The notes beneath the pieces are model-generated. The model was not told the origin of the DNA. It worked only from the letters and a program-made list of their open reading frames with translations, and ran no database searches. Position numbers and translations under genes: made by a program. A stretch of DNA of 64,000 nt from contig NZ_CP096972.1 in the NCBI RefSeq assembly GCF_024758725.1, positions 2,834,001-2,898,000 on the forward strand, in the 5' to 3' direction. Positions within the stretch are counted from its first letter, which is position 1. Every line of letters starts with the position of its first letter. Source of the DNA: Sphingomonas sp. SUN039 (GTDB taxonomy: Bacteria; Pseudomonadota; Alphaproteobacteria; Sphingomonadales; Sphingomonadaceae). Shown here piece after piece: positions 35,443-44,312 of the stretch.

Positions 35443-36126
35443 TCAGTCGGCGTTGGTCACGCTGTAGCGCCGCAGTTCGTCGGGCGTCAGGCAGCGGCGG
35501 GTCGACTGGTCCGGCCCTTTTCCCCGCACCGCCTTTTGCCGGTACATCACCTCGGTCAGCAACTTGCGCGACACGCCCATGCGGATCAGGAAGGCGTTGT
35601 CCTCGCTGGCGAGAAGTGCCGAACTCTGTTCGACTTCCGCAATCCCCTGCACCGCCTTGTCATAGCTCTGCGTCATCGCCTCGGCACGGACGCCACCATC
35701 GGCGGTGATCGTGAACATATGGACCATGAAGACCCCGCCGGGATCGACCGACCGCACCGCGCCGCCCATGAACACGAAATTGCAGGCACTGAAACAGGTC
35801 CAGCCTGCCGGAATCCGCGTCGCCGCCATTTCCTTGCGGATGAGCGCCCCCGCCTGATTGCCCGCAAGCGCATCGCCACCCGGCGAGCGCAGCCGGATTT
35901 CCTCGATCGGCTTGTATCGCTTGAACGCGGCAGCCAGCCGTGCCGGAAGTCCGGGATCGACGGCCCCTTCAGCAAACAGGACACGCCGACCGCCGTCCTG
36001 TCGAAAGCTCAGCTTCATCGTCTCGTTCGTCGACCAGTTCGGATCGACAGGGCAGGTCGGGTTGCGCTTGTCCGCCGCGCCTACGAGCAGCGCCGCAGCG
36101 CCCGCCATCGCCAGCCACCTGATCAC
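35443..36126 (-). CDS. Exported ClpP/crotonase-fold-like protein
   Basis: 227 residues from GTG 36126, which overlaps the upstream stop (GTGA). N-terminal signal or anchor ('WLAMAGAAALLVGAADK'). The central part 'IEEIRLRSPGGDALAGNQAGALIRKEMAATRIPAGWTCFSACNFVFMGGAVRSVDPGGVFMVHMF' follows the ClpP/SppA-like order: a 'LxSPGGxxxxG' strand-turn, then 'CFSACxxxFxGG' where the Ser sits at the nucleophile position, then 'HMF' in place of the usual His motif. Resembles COG3904-type periplasmic proteins; protease activity is not proven. In operon with the preceding gene. Confidence 0.75.
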   Translation of the reverse strand: MIRWLAMAGAAALLVGAADKRNPTCPVDPNWSTNETMKLSFRQDGGRRVLFAEGAVDPGLPARLAAAFKRYKPIEEIRLRSPGGDALAGNQAGALIRKEMAATRIPAGWTCFSACNFVFMGGAVRSVDPGGVFMVHMFTITADGGVRAEAMTQSYDKAVQGIAEVEQSSALLASEDNAFLIRMGVSRKLLTEVMYRQKAVRGKGPDQSTRRCLTPDELRRYSVTNAD

Positions 36127-36647
36127 GACGCTGCCTTGTAGCCGGTTTCCCCAGGCTTGCGGCATAGCCGCCGCGTCACCTTCACCTCTTCGCCCGCGAC
36201 CAGTGCGACGTCACGCACCATGATGCAGGTCGATCCGTCGGTCAGCTCATCGCGCCGCGCCACCGTCGAGCTGCCACTGACGCCAGTGTTGTTTGCGCTC
36301 ACCCATTTGACGGTCTCGCCGGGCTTTCCACGGCACACCGCAATTGTCGTCGCCGCCTGCGCCTGCCGTCGCTCGTCACGGTCAAGCCGTCGCCCGATGC
36401 TGTCGCTGACCGATCCGGCCAGTTTCGCGAGCTTGTCGAGGCCCGAAATCCCTAGCCGTCCGAGCTTGCTGTCGGCGACCGAGTCGAACCGGCTGCCCAG
36501 CAGCATCGACCCGAACAGCTTCACTTTCGACGAATCGCAGACCATTGTCTCAGCGGGCGCCTCGGCAGGCGGCGCAGCGACGAGCGACGCCGGCGCGGCA
36601 CACCCCAGCAACGCCAACAGCAACCCTGCGCGACAGTGTCCGATCAT
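36123..36647 (-). CDS. Exported hypothetical protein
   Basis: 174 residues from ATG 'MIGHCRAGLLLALLGCAAPASL', either a lipoprotein signal (LLGC) or a Sec signal cleaved after 'LVAA'. The mature part has four Cys, including 'MVCDSSKVK', 'IAVCRGKPG', 'STCIMVRD' and 'RRLCRKPGE'; the spacing suggests two disulfides. Not recognised beyond that. A longer upstream frame is not supported by coding character. Its stop overlaps the start of the ClpP-like gene, so the two are a pair. Confidence 0.7.
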   Translation of the reverse strand: MIGHCRAGLLLALLGCAAPASLVAAPPAEAPAETMVCDSSKVKLFGSMLLGSRFDSVADSKLGRLGISGLDKLAKLAGSVSDSIGRRLDRDERRQAQAATTIAVCRGKPGETVKWVSANNTGVSGSSTVARRDELTDGSTCIMVRDVALVAGEEVKVTRRLCRKPGETGYKAAS

Positions 36648-36865
36648 GCCCGACCGCCTTCCCAAACGCAGTGCCAGCTTAAGAAGCGCGAAGGTGCCGG
36701 TCAAACCGGCGATCCTGCTGCAATGACGGGCAATTCCGCAACCGCGTACCATTCCCGCTGGCGAAGGCAGTACGGCGCTGCTATCAGGGCGCTTCGAAAC
36801 GGGGTCGCACGTCGTTTCATGGGCTGTACCGCCATGCCGGACGCCCATGCGTTGAGGGGAACATC

Positions 36866-37687
36866 ATGCGTCGAATGATCTTGGGCGTCGCCGTTGCCGC
36901 GCTCGCTGCCACACCTGCCCTGGCCCAGACCGACATGTCATCGTCGGGCCGCACGTACAAGGACGGAACGACCAAGGGCGCGTCGTCCGCGCGCCGCGAT
37001 CAGGAGCGCGCCGAGCGCGCAATTCCGACCTGCACCAAGCGGCTCGGCACCATCGCCATCGTCGAACCCGACAACCAGTGGTGGCGCGAATATAACCTCG
37101 GCAGCCCCGAGGCGATCATCAAGGTGTTCGTCCAGCAGTCGGGCTGCTTCGGCCTCGTCAACCGCGGTCGCAGCATGCAGAGCCGGGCGATGGAGCGTGC
37201 GATGGCCGATCAAGGCGAGCTGCAGGGCGGATCGAACCTCGGCAAGGGCCAGGTCAAGGCCGCCGACTATTTCCTCGAGCCCAATATCGTGACGGCCAAC
37301 CGTAACTCGGGCGGCGGCGGCGCGGGGGCCGTACTCGGCGGCATCGGCGGCATGTTCGGCGGCTTCGGCCGTGCGGTCGGTGCGATCGCGGGCGGCATCA
37401 ACGTCAAGAAGGGCGAGGCGACGGTCACGCTGTCAGTGGTCAACGCACGCACGACCGAAGAGGAAGCGCTGACCCAGGGCTATGCCCGCAAGACCGACTG
37501 GAGCTGGGGCGCGGGCGGCGGCGGCTTTGCCGGCGGCGCATTCGGCGGCGCAGCGGGCGGCGGTTATCAGGATTCGGCCATCGGTCAGGTGATCCTGCTC
37601 GCCTATCTCGACGCCTATACCAAGCTGGTTACGCAACTCGGCGGCCTGCCAAGCAATGCGGCGGCAGCGGCACCGACGGCGAAGTAA
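36866..37687 (+). CDS. CsgG/HfaB-family secreted protein
   Basis: 273 residues, signal peptide ending at 'TPALAQT'. 'RLGTIAIVEPDNQWWREYNLGSPEAIIKVFVQQSGCFGLVNRGRSMQSRAMERAMADQGEL' and 'AADYFLEPNIVTANRNSGG' follow the CsgG/HfaB nucleotide-like alpha/beta core. A glycine-rich membrane-active stretch (about 145-180, 'GGIGGMFGGFGRAVGAIAGG') and a second Gly-rich run near 210-235 follow. Unlike CsgG it lacks a lipobox. May contribute to outer membrane export or adhesion; no curli subunit is adjacent. Confidence 0.82.
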   Translation: MRRMILGVAVAALAATPALAQTDMSSSGRTYKDGTTKGASSARRDQERAERAIPTCTKRLGTIAIVEPDNQWWREYNLGSPEAIIKVFVQQSGCFGLVNRGRSMQSRAMERAMADQGELQGGSNLGKGQVKAADYFLEPNIVTANRNSGGGGAGAVLGGIGGMFGGFGRAVGAIAGGINVKKGEATVTLSVVNARTTEEEALTQGYARKTDWSWGAGGGGFAGGAFGGAAGGGYQDSAIGQVILLAYLDAYTKLVTQLGGLPSNAAAAAPTAK

Positions 37688-37732
37688 AGCGGCTGCTAGC
37701 ATCGGACTTGGCGGGTCGCTAAGGCGCCTGCC

Positions 37733-38539
37733 ATGTCCGCCACGCTCAAGGTCGCTTCCTGGAACATCAACTCGGTCCGCTTTCGCCGCGAGATCGTCGA
37801 GCGGTTTCTGCGCGAAGAAGCGCCCGATGTGCTGTGCCTGCAGGAGACCAAGGCGCGCGACGGGGACTTTCCGCACGACCTGTTCGCGCCGCTCGGCTAT
37901 ATGCACCGCGCGATCTGCGGCCAGCCGATGCACCACGGCGTGGCGACGCTGTCGCGCATCCCCTTTACCGACGACCTGCGCCACGACTGGCAGGACAATG
38001 GCGAGGCGCGGCATATCGGGATCATGCTGACCGAGGGAGCGTTTGCGGGCCTGAGGATCGAGAATGTCTATGTCCCCGCCGGTGGCGACATTCCCGACCG
38101 CACGCTCAACCCCAAATTCGGGCAGAAGCTCGATTTCGTCGAGCGGATGACGCGCTGGTCCGAAGGGGTCCGCGACCGCACGCTGATCGTCGGTGATTTC
38201 AATATTGCCCCGCTCGAAAGCGATGTGTGGAGCCACAAGGCGCTGCTCGACGTCGTCAGCCATACGCCCATCGAAGTCGCGGCGCTCGACAGGTTGCAGG
38301 CGGCGGGCAACTGGACCGACCTCGGGCGCAGGTTCGTGCCCGCACCGGCGCGGCTCTACACCTGGTGGAGCTACCGCGCGAAAGACTGGGCGGCATCGGA
38401 CCGCGGACGTCGGCTCGACCATATGTGGGCAACGGCGGACGTTGCGGCGCAGGCCGTCGCGCACAAAGTCCACGAACCCTGCCGCAGCTGGGACAAGCCG
38501 TCGGACCACGTTCCGCTGGTGACCGAGTTCGCCGCTTGA
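37733..38539 (+). CDS. xthA: Exodeoxyribonuclease III
   Basis: 268 residues of the endonuclease/exonuclease/phosphatase fold: 'VASWNINSVRFR' (Asn ligand), 'PDVLCLQETKARDGDFP' (catalytic Glu), 'LRIENVYVPAGGD', 'LIVGDFNIAPLESDVW' (Asp/Asn), and 'SDHVPLVTEF' (His). Acts as AP endonuclease and 3'-5' exonuclease in base excision repair. The stop overlaps the TTG start of ribA. Confidence 0.95.
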   Translation: MSATLKVASWNINSVRFRREIVERFLREEAPDVLCLQETKARDGDFPHDLFAPLGYMHRAICGQPMHHGVATLSRIPFTDDLRHDWQDNGEARHIGIMLTEGAFAGLRIENVYVPAGGDIPDRTLNPKFGQKLDFVERMTRWSEGVRDRTLIVGDFNIAPLESDVWSHKALLDVVSHTPIEVAALDRLQAAGNWTDLGRRFVPAPARLYTWWSYRAKDWAASDRGRRLDHMWATADVAAQAVAHKVHEPCRSWDKPSDHVPLVTEFAA

Positions 38540-39585
38540 GCGATCCCAGGTCCGCAGCCCGCGCTATCGACGCGCTGCGCCGGGGCTGGCCGGTGGCGGT
38601 CGGCGCGCTGAAGCTGCTCGCCATCGAAACGGCCGACAGCGCGCGGCTGGCGGCTTTCGATCCGGACGGACAGGCGTATATCCTGCTCGCCGGGTCTCGC
38701 GCCGCAACGCTGAAACTGGCGAACCAGCTGGCCGCAGCCGACAGTACGGCCCCTGTTACCGTCGCGCGGACGCCGTGGCTCGACCTGCCTGCCGCGCGCG
38801 CGCTCGCCGATCCGGCGACGGATCTCGCCAATCCGTTTCAGGGGCCGTTCCGCGCCTTGCCGCTCGTCGATCCGGCAGCAGCGCAGACCGCGCTCGAACT
38901 GGCGCGGCTTGCCGGAATCCTGCCGGCATTCTTCGTGGCGACCGAAGGACCGGCGGACGTCACGACGACCAGCGCGGATGTTGCCGCCTATGATAGCGCC
39001 GACCGGCTGGCGATCGTCGCACGGGCGCGCCTGCCGGTCGAAGCGAACGACGCCGCCGAAATTATCGCATTCCGCAGCCCCGAGACGATTTCGGAGCACG
39101 TCGCGCTGATCCTCGGCTCGCCGGACGGCTCGCCGCCGCTCGTGCGGCTGCACAGCGAGTGCCTGACCGGCGATGTGCTCGGCAGCCTGAAATGCGACTG
39201 CGGCCCGCAATTGCGCGTGGCGCTTAGCGAAATCGTCCGCAGCGGCTGGGGAATCCTGCTCTACCTGAGGCAGGAAGGGCGCGGCATCGGCCTGATCAAC
39301 AAGCTGCGCGCGTACCAGTTGCAGGATCAGGGGTATGACACGGTCGACGCCAACTTGCGGCTCGGCTTTGCCGTCGATGCCCGCGATTTCGGGGTTGCCG
39401 CACGGATGCTCACATTGCTCGGGCAAGACAAGGTGCGGCTGCTGACCAACAATCCGGCCAAGGTCGCGGGCCTCGAAGCGCATGGCATCGCCGTGATCGA
39501 ACGCGTCGCGCACCGGCTGCCCGCCAATCCGCACAACGAACACTATCTGGCCACCAAGCGCGACCGCACGGGGCACCAGCTGTAG
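38536..39585 (+). CDS. ribA: GTP cyclohydrolase II family protein (RibA)
   Basis: 349 residues from a TTG start overlapping the xthA stop by 3 bases. The C-terminal ~200 residues are the cyclohydrolase II domain: 'VRLHSECLTGDVLGSLKCDCGPQL' supplies three zinc cysteines, 'YLRQEGRGIGLINKLRAYQLQDQGYDTVDANLRLGF' is the catalytic loop, and 'VRLLTNNPAKVAGLEAHGIAV' binds GTP. The N-terminal ~130 residues are a diverged extension instead of the DHBP synthase RibB domain. Opens GTP to the first riboflavin intermediate. The C-terminus meets the convergent TonB receptor gene 3 bases away. Confidence 0.92.
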   Translation: MSDPRSAARAIDALRRGWPVAVGALKLLAIETADSARLAAFDPDGQAYILLAGSRAATLKLANQLAAADSTAPVTVARTPWLDLPAARALADPATDLANPFQGPFRALPLVDPAAAQTALELARLAGILPAFFVATEGPADVTTTSADVAAYDSADRLAIVARARLPVEANDAAEIIAFRSPETISEHVALILGSPDGSPPLVRLHSECLTGDVLGSLKCDCGPQLRVALSEIVRSGWGILLYLRQEGRGIGLINKLRAYQLQDQGYDTVDANLRLGFAVDARDFGVAARMLTLLGQDKVRLLTNNPAKVAGLEAHGIAVIERVAHRLPANPHNEHYLATKRDRTGHQL

Positions 39586-39588
39586 AGC

Positions 39589-41655
39589 CTAGAGCGCGAA
39601 CCGTGCACTGACGCGGACGTCGCGACCGGCAAGCGGCGCAAAGTCCTTCAGAAAGCTCGCATGGCGGCGCGCCTCGGCGTTGAAGATGTTGCTGGCCGAC
39701 AGCACGACGCTCGTCCGGTTGCCTTTGCCGAGCGGGTGCCAGGCCAGACTGGCATTGACCATCGTATAGCCCCTGGTCGGGGTTTCGAAGGCGGCGACGC
39801 GGTTCTGGTCGGCGGTCCATTCGACTTCGGCGCGCGCATCGATCCGGTCCGACTGCGCCTCCAGCCCGCCGAGCAGGCGCAATGGGGGGATGCGCGGGAC
39901 GGGGCCACCACCCGATACGGTCGCGCGGGTATAATCGCCGACGCCGTCGAGATTGATCGCATAGTCGCCGAGCTGGGCGAGCTTGACCGACGCCTCGCCC
40001 TCGAAGCCGTAATAGGTTGCCGAAGCCTGGTTGAACTGGAACACCGGCAGGTCGTCCTGCACCGCGCCGGTCTGAACCTCGTAAATATAGTTGTCGAACC
40101 AGTTGTGATAGGCGGCGAGCGAGAAGCTGTAGCCAGTGCCTTCGCCGCGCAAGGTCGCCTCGATACCGTTGCTGGTTTCCTTCCTGAAATTCGGATTGCC
40201 GATCTCGAAGGCCTGGGTGCCCGCGTGCGGGCCATTAGGGAAGAGCTCCTCGGCCCCCGGCGCGCGTTCGGTGTGCGATCCCGACAGGCCGATCTTCAAA
40301 CTCGAACTCAGAGCATAGCTGGCACCGAGCGAGCCTGAAAAGGCATCGAAGCTGCGGATATATGCAGGATTACCCAGCCTGGCACTGGCGTCGGCCTGGA
40401 TTTTTGTGTGCTCGTAGCGCGCGCCGAGTTCGGCCTTGAACGGCCCCAGATCGAACGATTGCAGCGTGAACAGGCCCGTCTGGTTGGTGGTGTTTTTTGG
40501 GACGAACGCTTCGTCGCCGATCACATCGAAGTCGCGAATGGCGACCTGGATGCCGCTCGCCCCCTGCCACGCGCCGCGCTTGGCCTGGACGAATTCCAGA
40601 CGTCCTTCCCAGCCCTTGTTGAGGAAGGTCGTGCCGATGGCCCCAGTGTCGTCGATCTCCGAATGCTTGTAATCGGCAAAGCTGCCGCGGAAGCGGATCT
40701 TGTCGAGGAAGGCACCACCGATATTCACTTCGGCACGCCCGTCGACGCGGGTCTGCTGGACCGCGAGCCGGACCTGTTCGGTCTCGATAGCGGGATCGAG
40801 CGAATAGCGCGGCGGCACGCCGTAGAGGCTGTCGTAATGGCTGACATTGAAGCCCAGATTGCCGCCGTCGGTGATCAGCGCCGCGCCTGCGCCGACGTCC
40901 CAAGTTCGTGCGGCACTATTGGGCAATTTGCCGCGCAACGATGCCAGGCCGCGAATATCGGCATCGGGGTTGGCAAGCGCCTGGGCCCGCAATGCCGGCG
41001 ACAGGATGAACCCGCCGGTGTCGAGGTTGCCGGTCTTGGCGTAGCTGCCATCGACATGGAAAACGAGCTTGCCCGCAACGGGCACGTCGATGGTGCCGCT
41101 CGCCGAACGTTCTTCCGATGCCGATCCGTAACTGGCGATGCCGTCTATGTGCACGACCTCGTCAGGCACCTTGCGCGGGATGCGGCTGTCGATAACGTTG
41201 ACGACACCGCCGATGGCCGACGAGCCGAACAACAGCGCAGCGGGGCCGCGGAGCACTTCGATACGGTCGGCAGTCAGCTGGTTGATGACGACGGCGTGAT
41301 CGACGCTGGTGTTCGACACATCGATGCTGCCGATACCGTCGGTCAGCACGCGGACACGCTCGCCCTGGAACCCGCGCAGGATCGGGCGCGAGGCGTTGGG
41401 GCCGAACGAGGTCGCCGATACCCCGGGCTGGTGCGCCAGCGTGTCGCCGATGGTGGGGCGAAGGTCGCGCATGAGTTCGGTGCCGGTAACAACCGATGTC
41501 CCCGACAACACATCGGCCCGGTCGCGCTCGAACGGGGCAGTGACAATGATTTCGACGGGGGTTTCGGCGTGATTCGCGGGCGGCGTATCCTCGGCCACCG
41601 CGGGCGCGGCGAACGCGACAAGAGCAGCAGAGGCGAGCAGGGCGGATTTACGCAT
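39589..41655 (-). CDS. TonB-dependent receptor, ZnuD-like
   Basis: 688 residues from ATG 'MRKSALLASAALVAFAAPAVAED', with AGGAG 7 bases upstream; a longer frame lacks support. TonB box-like 'EIIVTAPFERDRAD', plug with 'IGDTLAHQPGVSATSFGPNASRPILRGFQGERVRVLTDGIGSIDVSNTSVDHAV', and the C-terminal 'NIFNAEARRHASFLKDFAPLAGRDVRVSARFAL', a signature of the ZnuD/zinc-receptor group. An inverted repeat TGATAC-ATC-GTATCA lies 39 bases upstream and may bind Zur or another regulator. Zinc as ligand is inferred from family resemblance. Confidence 0.9.
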   Translation of the reverse strand: MRKSALLASAALVAFAAPAVAEDTPPANHAETPVEIIVTAPFERDRADVLSGTSVVTGTELMRDLRPTIGDTLAHQPGVSATSFGPNASRPILRGFQGERVRVLTDGIGSIDVSNTSVDHAVVINQLTADRIEVLRGPAALLFGSSAIGGVVNVIDSRIPRKVPDEVVHIDGIASYGSASEERSASGTIDVPVAGKLVFHVDGSYAKTGNLDTGGFILSPALRAQALANPDADIRGLASLRGKLPNSAARTWDVGAGAALITDGGNLGFNVSHYDSLYGVPPRYSLDPAIETEQVRLAVQQTRVDGRAEVNIGGAFLDKIRFRGSFADYKHSEIDDTGAIGTTFLNKGWEGRLEFVQAKRGAWQGASGIQVAIRDFDVIGDEAFVPKNTTNQTGLFTLQSFDLGPFKAELGARYEHTKIQADASARLGNPAYIRSFDAFSGSLGASYALSSSLKIGLSGSHTERAPGAEELFPNGPHAGTQAFEIGNPNFRKETSNGIEATLRGEGTGYSFSLAAYHNWFDNYIYEVQTGAVQDDLPVFQFNQASATYYGFEGEASVKLAQLGDYAINLDGVGDYTRATVSGGGPVPRIPPLRLLGGLEAQSDRIDARAEVEWTADQNRVAAFETPTRGYTMVNASLAWHPLGKGNRTSVVLSASNIFNAEARRHASFLKDFAPLAGRDVRVSARFAL

Positions 41656-41693
41656 GGAAACTCCTGGAAATGCTGCACCGCCCCTAAACTTGA

Positions 41694-41708
41694 TGATACA
41701 TCGTATCA
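41694..41708. promoter_or_regulatory. Inverted repeat TGATAC-N3-GTATCA upstream of the ZnuD-like receptor
   Basis: TGATACATCGTATCA is a perfect inverted repeat between the RidA gene and the receptor start. It is a candidate operator for a metal-responsive repressor such as Zur. The half-site is the same as in the efflux TetR operator at 28789, but the spacer is 3 rather than 6 bases. Confidence 0.5.
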
Positions 41709-41772
41709 AGTGTGTAATGTACGCGGTCGGACGGCTGAAACGCACGTCCGACCGCATAGGACTGGGGAGCAG

Positions 41773-42276
41773 CTATTTTCCCTTGGGCGCCTTCGCTGCA
41801 ATCGCTTCGATCTCGATCAGGAAATTGGGTCCGGCGAGCGCAGCGACCTGCACCGTCGAGCGCGCAACCAGATTGGGGTTTTCCGCCGTCCCGAAAAACT
41901 CCTTATAGCCGGCGTTGAAGCCCATGAAATCCATTTTGCCGCCAAGCTTCGGATCGCCGGCGACAAACACCGTCAGCTTGACGATGTCGGACATCGAATA
42001 GCCGAGCTTGGCGAGCGCCGCCTTGATCTTGTTGAACGTGCTTATCGTCTGCGTTTTGGTGTCGCCATAATCCTCCATCGTTGCGGTCTTGCCCTCGACG
42101 ATCGGATTGGCGAGCTGGCCGCTGAGCAGTACGGTTTCGGCACCCGGAGGGATGGTGACGCCGCCCAGGATGAGCGCGGGTGGCGGGTTAGTGTGGCGCA
42201 CGATCGGTGCGGCGAGCGCCGACGTGCCGCACAAGGCGGTCGCAGCCAGGACAGATAATTTGAACAACGAAGTCAT
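41773..42276 (-). CDS. RidA-family protein with signal peptide (exported imine deaminase-like)
   Basis: 167 residues from ATG 'MTSLFKLSVLAATALCGTSALAAPIV', a clear Sec signal, preceded by GGAGAGAAGG. The YjgF/YER057c/UK114 fold is seen: 'AETVLLSGQLANPI', 'TKTQTISTFNKIKAALAKLGYSMSDIVKLTVFVAGDPK', 'NPNLVARSTVQVAALAGPNFLIEIEAIA', in which the 'RSTVQVAALAGPxxLIEIEAIA' block includes the active-site Arg and Glu. Cytoplasmic RidA hydrolyses reactive enamines/imines; export suggests a partner enzyme in the periplasm, probably the Tat-exported amine oxidase encoded 220 bases upstream. Confidence 0.9.
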   Translation of the reverse strand: MTSLFKLSVLAATALCGTSALAAPIVRHTNPPPALILGGVTIPPGAETVLLSGQLANPIVEGKTATMEDYGDTKTQTISTFNKIKAALAKLGYSMSDIVKLTVFVAGDPKLGGKMDFMGFNAGYKEFFGTAENPNLVARSTVQVAALAGPNFLIEIEAIAAKAPKGK

Positions 42277-42332
42277 TGCCTTCTCTCCTATGATCGAAAA
42301 GGGGGCGGACCCTGCGGCCCGCCCCGGTCGTC

Positions 42333-42426
42333 GCGGCACAAGTCGGAACTTGAAGTTCACCCGGCCATAATAATAGCCACCGTTGATCCCATAGGGGCTG
42401 AACGTCAGCGGCGCGTCGAGCACATT
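42333..42426 (-). pseudogene. 3' remnant of a TonB-dependent receptor gene
   Basis: On the minus strand, in the gap between the amine oxidase and RidA genes, the frame reads 'SSGNVLDAPLTFSPYGINGGYYYGRVNFKF' and then runs on without a stop toward RidA. 'SPYGINGGYYYGRVNFKF' is the typical last beta-strand of a TonB receptor, including the C-terminal aromatic, but nothing of the remaining ~700 residues is present. It looks like the end of a receptor gene that was deleted together with its stop codon. Confidence 0.6.
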
Positions 42427-42498
42427 GCCACTTGATGCCCGGCTGTGTTGGTTCGTTCCTGCGAAACCACCGGAAAGTATCGGTTCTGTCCTCCTGTC

Positions 42499-44091
42499 TC
42501 AGGCCGCGAGGCGGCTCGGTTCGGTCGGCGCGCGGGCGCTGACCTGTTTGGCGAGTGCGGCAACGGCGGCATGGGCGGACTGGATGCCGCCCTCTTGCCA
42601 GCCGGGCGTCTGGCTGAGCGCGGCGCTGGCAAAGAACACGCGGCCGTCGGGCTGGCACAGCAATTTGAATTCGGCGCTGTCGTTGTGCGATTCCTGCGGT
42701 CCCTGCTGGTTCGGATTCCAGTTCGGCCAGGGGCCGAGGCTGTAGGGCACTTTCTTCCAGTTGACCGCGAGCGGATTGACGCAATCCTTGCCGTGGCCGG
42801 GATGTGCTTTGTCGATCGCGGCGCGCGCCATCGCGATCTGTTCGGCGATCGGGCGCTTGACGAACTTCGCACCCGCCGCGCCCGAGCTATAGCAACCGAG
42901 GATCATGCCGCGTTCGCTGTGCAGACCCCAGGACGGATACCAGATCAGCGACGTCTCGCCGCCAACGAAGCTGATCCCGCCATAGATTTGCTCGCGTTCC
43001 CAAAAGCGCGGGGCTTCGAATGCGACCTTGTTGGAATTGTCATAGACCACGCTGGCGATGGCGGTCGCGACCGGTTTGGCGAAATTGCTGTCGATCTTTG
43101 CCAGTACCGGGAAGGGGATGGTGCAGACGCAATAATCGGCCTTGAGCGTGCGGCTCGCCCCGCTCGCCTTGTCGAGGAAGACGATCTCGACACCCTTGGA
43201 ATCGTGGCGGATGCGCTGGACTTCGGCCCCCCGGATCGCGCGGCGCTTCAGATTGCGTTCGATGCCGACGCTGATCTGGTCCATGCCGCCGACCGGCTGG
43301 AACATCGTCGCCTGCATGTAGAGCTGGTCTTCGAACAAGGTGGAACGGAGCTGGTCGTTGGCGAGCAAAGTGCCCAGCCGTGTAGGTTCGGGCGGCTCTT
43401 CGAAGGTCAGCACCCCGGGTGCCTTGCCGAAGCCCGACCTGACGGTGCCCTTGAAATTCCCCTTCTCGTCGAGATCGCCGTAGAAGTTGAGGAACGGCAG
43501 CAGTTTCGACTTGTCCTCGGGCGTCAGTGCCTGATCGAGCGACCCCTGATTGATCGCTTTCGCCAGCAATTCTGAAATATGACCGCGGGTGTCGTTGATC
43601 GCGGTCCGCATCCGCAATTTGTCGCCGTTGTTGGCAACGACATAGGCCGAGCGGCTCGAATTGACCTCGACCTCGAGAGGCACTCCGAACTTGCGCGCAT
43701 AGCCGAGGATGCCTTGGTGGAAACTGGGCAACCGCGCGGGTCCAGCATTGAAATATACGCCGTCGGAGAATTTGGCGGTCTGGGTTTCCTCACCGATCAT
43801 CTCGATCTTGTCGCCGTCGCGTACCGTCCATGCACGCCCGCCGACGCGCTGGCGCGCTTCGAGAACGGTCACCGAAAATCCGCGTTCTTCAAGCTCGTGC
43901 GCGGCAACAAGTCCCGCGATCCCGGCCCCAAGCACGACGACCGATTTGCCGCCGCCGAACCCTGCACCGGTATCGGGCAGCGGCGCGGCATTCGCGACAC
44001 CGAACATCCCCATCGCCTGCATCGCACTGGCTGTCGCGGCGACGCCCCCGGTCTTTCCCAGAGCGTCGAGCACTGCGCGGCGTGTAATCAT
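42499..44091 (-). CDS. Tat-exported flavin monoamine/L-amino acid oxidase
   Basis: 530 residues. The N-terminus 'MITRRAVLDALGKTGGVAATASAM' is a twin-arginine signal. FAD-binding 'VVVLGAGIAGLVAAHELEERGFSVTVLEARQRVGGRAWTVRDG' at about 51-92; substrate domain with 'GPARLPSFHQGILGYARKFGVPLEV'; C-terminal flavin contact 'GRVFFASAALSQTPGWQEGGIQSAHAAVAALAKQV'. This family oxidises amines or L-amino acids to imines with release of H2O2. Its product would be the substrate of the exported RidA encoded downstream on the same strand. A GCAAT-N5-ATTGC site lies in the promoter gap, with an Lrp gene next upstream. Confidence 0.9.
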   Translation of the reverse strand: MITRRAVLDALGKTGGVAATASAMQAMGMFGVANAAPLPDTGAGFGGGKSVVVLGAGIAGLVAAHELEERGFSVTVLEARQRVGGRAWTVRDGDKIEMIGEETQTAKFSDGVYFNAGPARLPSFHQGILGYARKFGVPLEVEVNSSRSAYVVANNGDKLRMRTAINDTRGHISELLAKAINQGSLDQALTPEDKSKLLPFLNFYGDLDEKGNFKGTVRSGFGKAPGVLTFEEPPEPTRLGTLLANDQLRSTLFEDQLYMQATMFQPVGGMDQISVGIERNLKRRAIRGAEVQRIRHDSKGVEIVFLDKASGASRTLKADYCVCTIPFPVLAKIDSNFAKPVATAIASVVYDNSNKVAFEAPRFWEREQIYGGISFVGGETSLIWYPSWGLHSERGMILGCYSSGAAGAKFVKRPIAEQIAMARAAIDKAHPGHGKDCVNPLAVNWKKVPYSLGPWPNWNPNQQGPQESHNDSAEFKLLCQPDGRVFFASAALSQTPGWQEGGIQSAHAAVAALAKQVSARAPTEPSRLAA

Positions 44092-44200
44092 GCAAATCCC
44101 CCGATCTCGACCCGTGTGCGATCAGGACATGCTCCCCAGTGCCGTCTTGCTATCGATTGCGGCTAGCGTGCGGTAAAAGGGCCGGAAAATGGCGAATACG

Positions 44201-44215
44201 GCAATTGTTTATTGC
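44201..44215. promoter_or_regulatory. Candidate Lrp-type site before the amine oxidase gene
   Basis: GCAATTGTTTATTGC is a 15-base interrupted palindrome (GCAAT-N5-ATTGC, AT-rich centre), the size of a classic Lrp/AsnC half-site pair, in the 221-base gap between the Lrp and amine oxidase genes. Confidence 0.55.
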
Positions 44216-44312
44216 AACGGGCCTAAACTCTGCGCGATTTGTGCGGCAGAACGCCGGTTTTTGACGAATTCATACAAGAAATGGGCAAATAAACGCCGCG
44301 TCGCGCGCGATT

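Noticed and set aside
33844-36141. 765-codon ORF antisense to lepA and the ClpP-like gene
   Set aside because: Shadow frame of highly conserved lepA; composition biased and no domain features.
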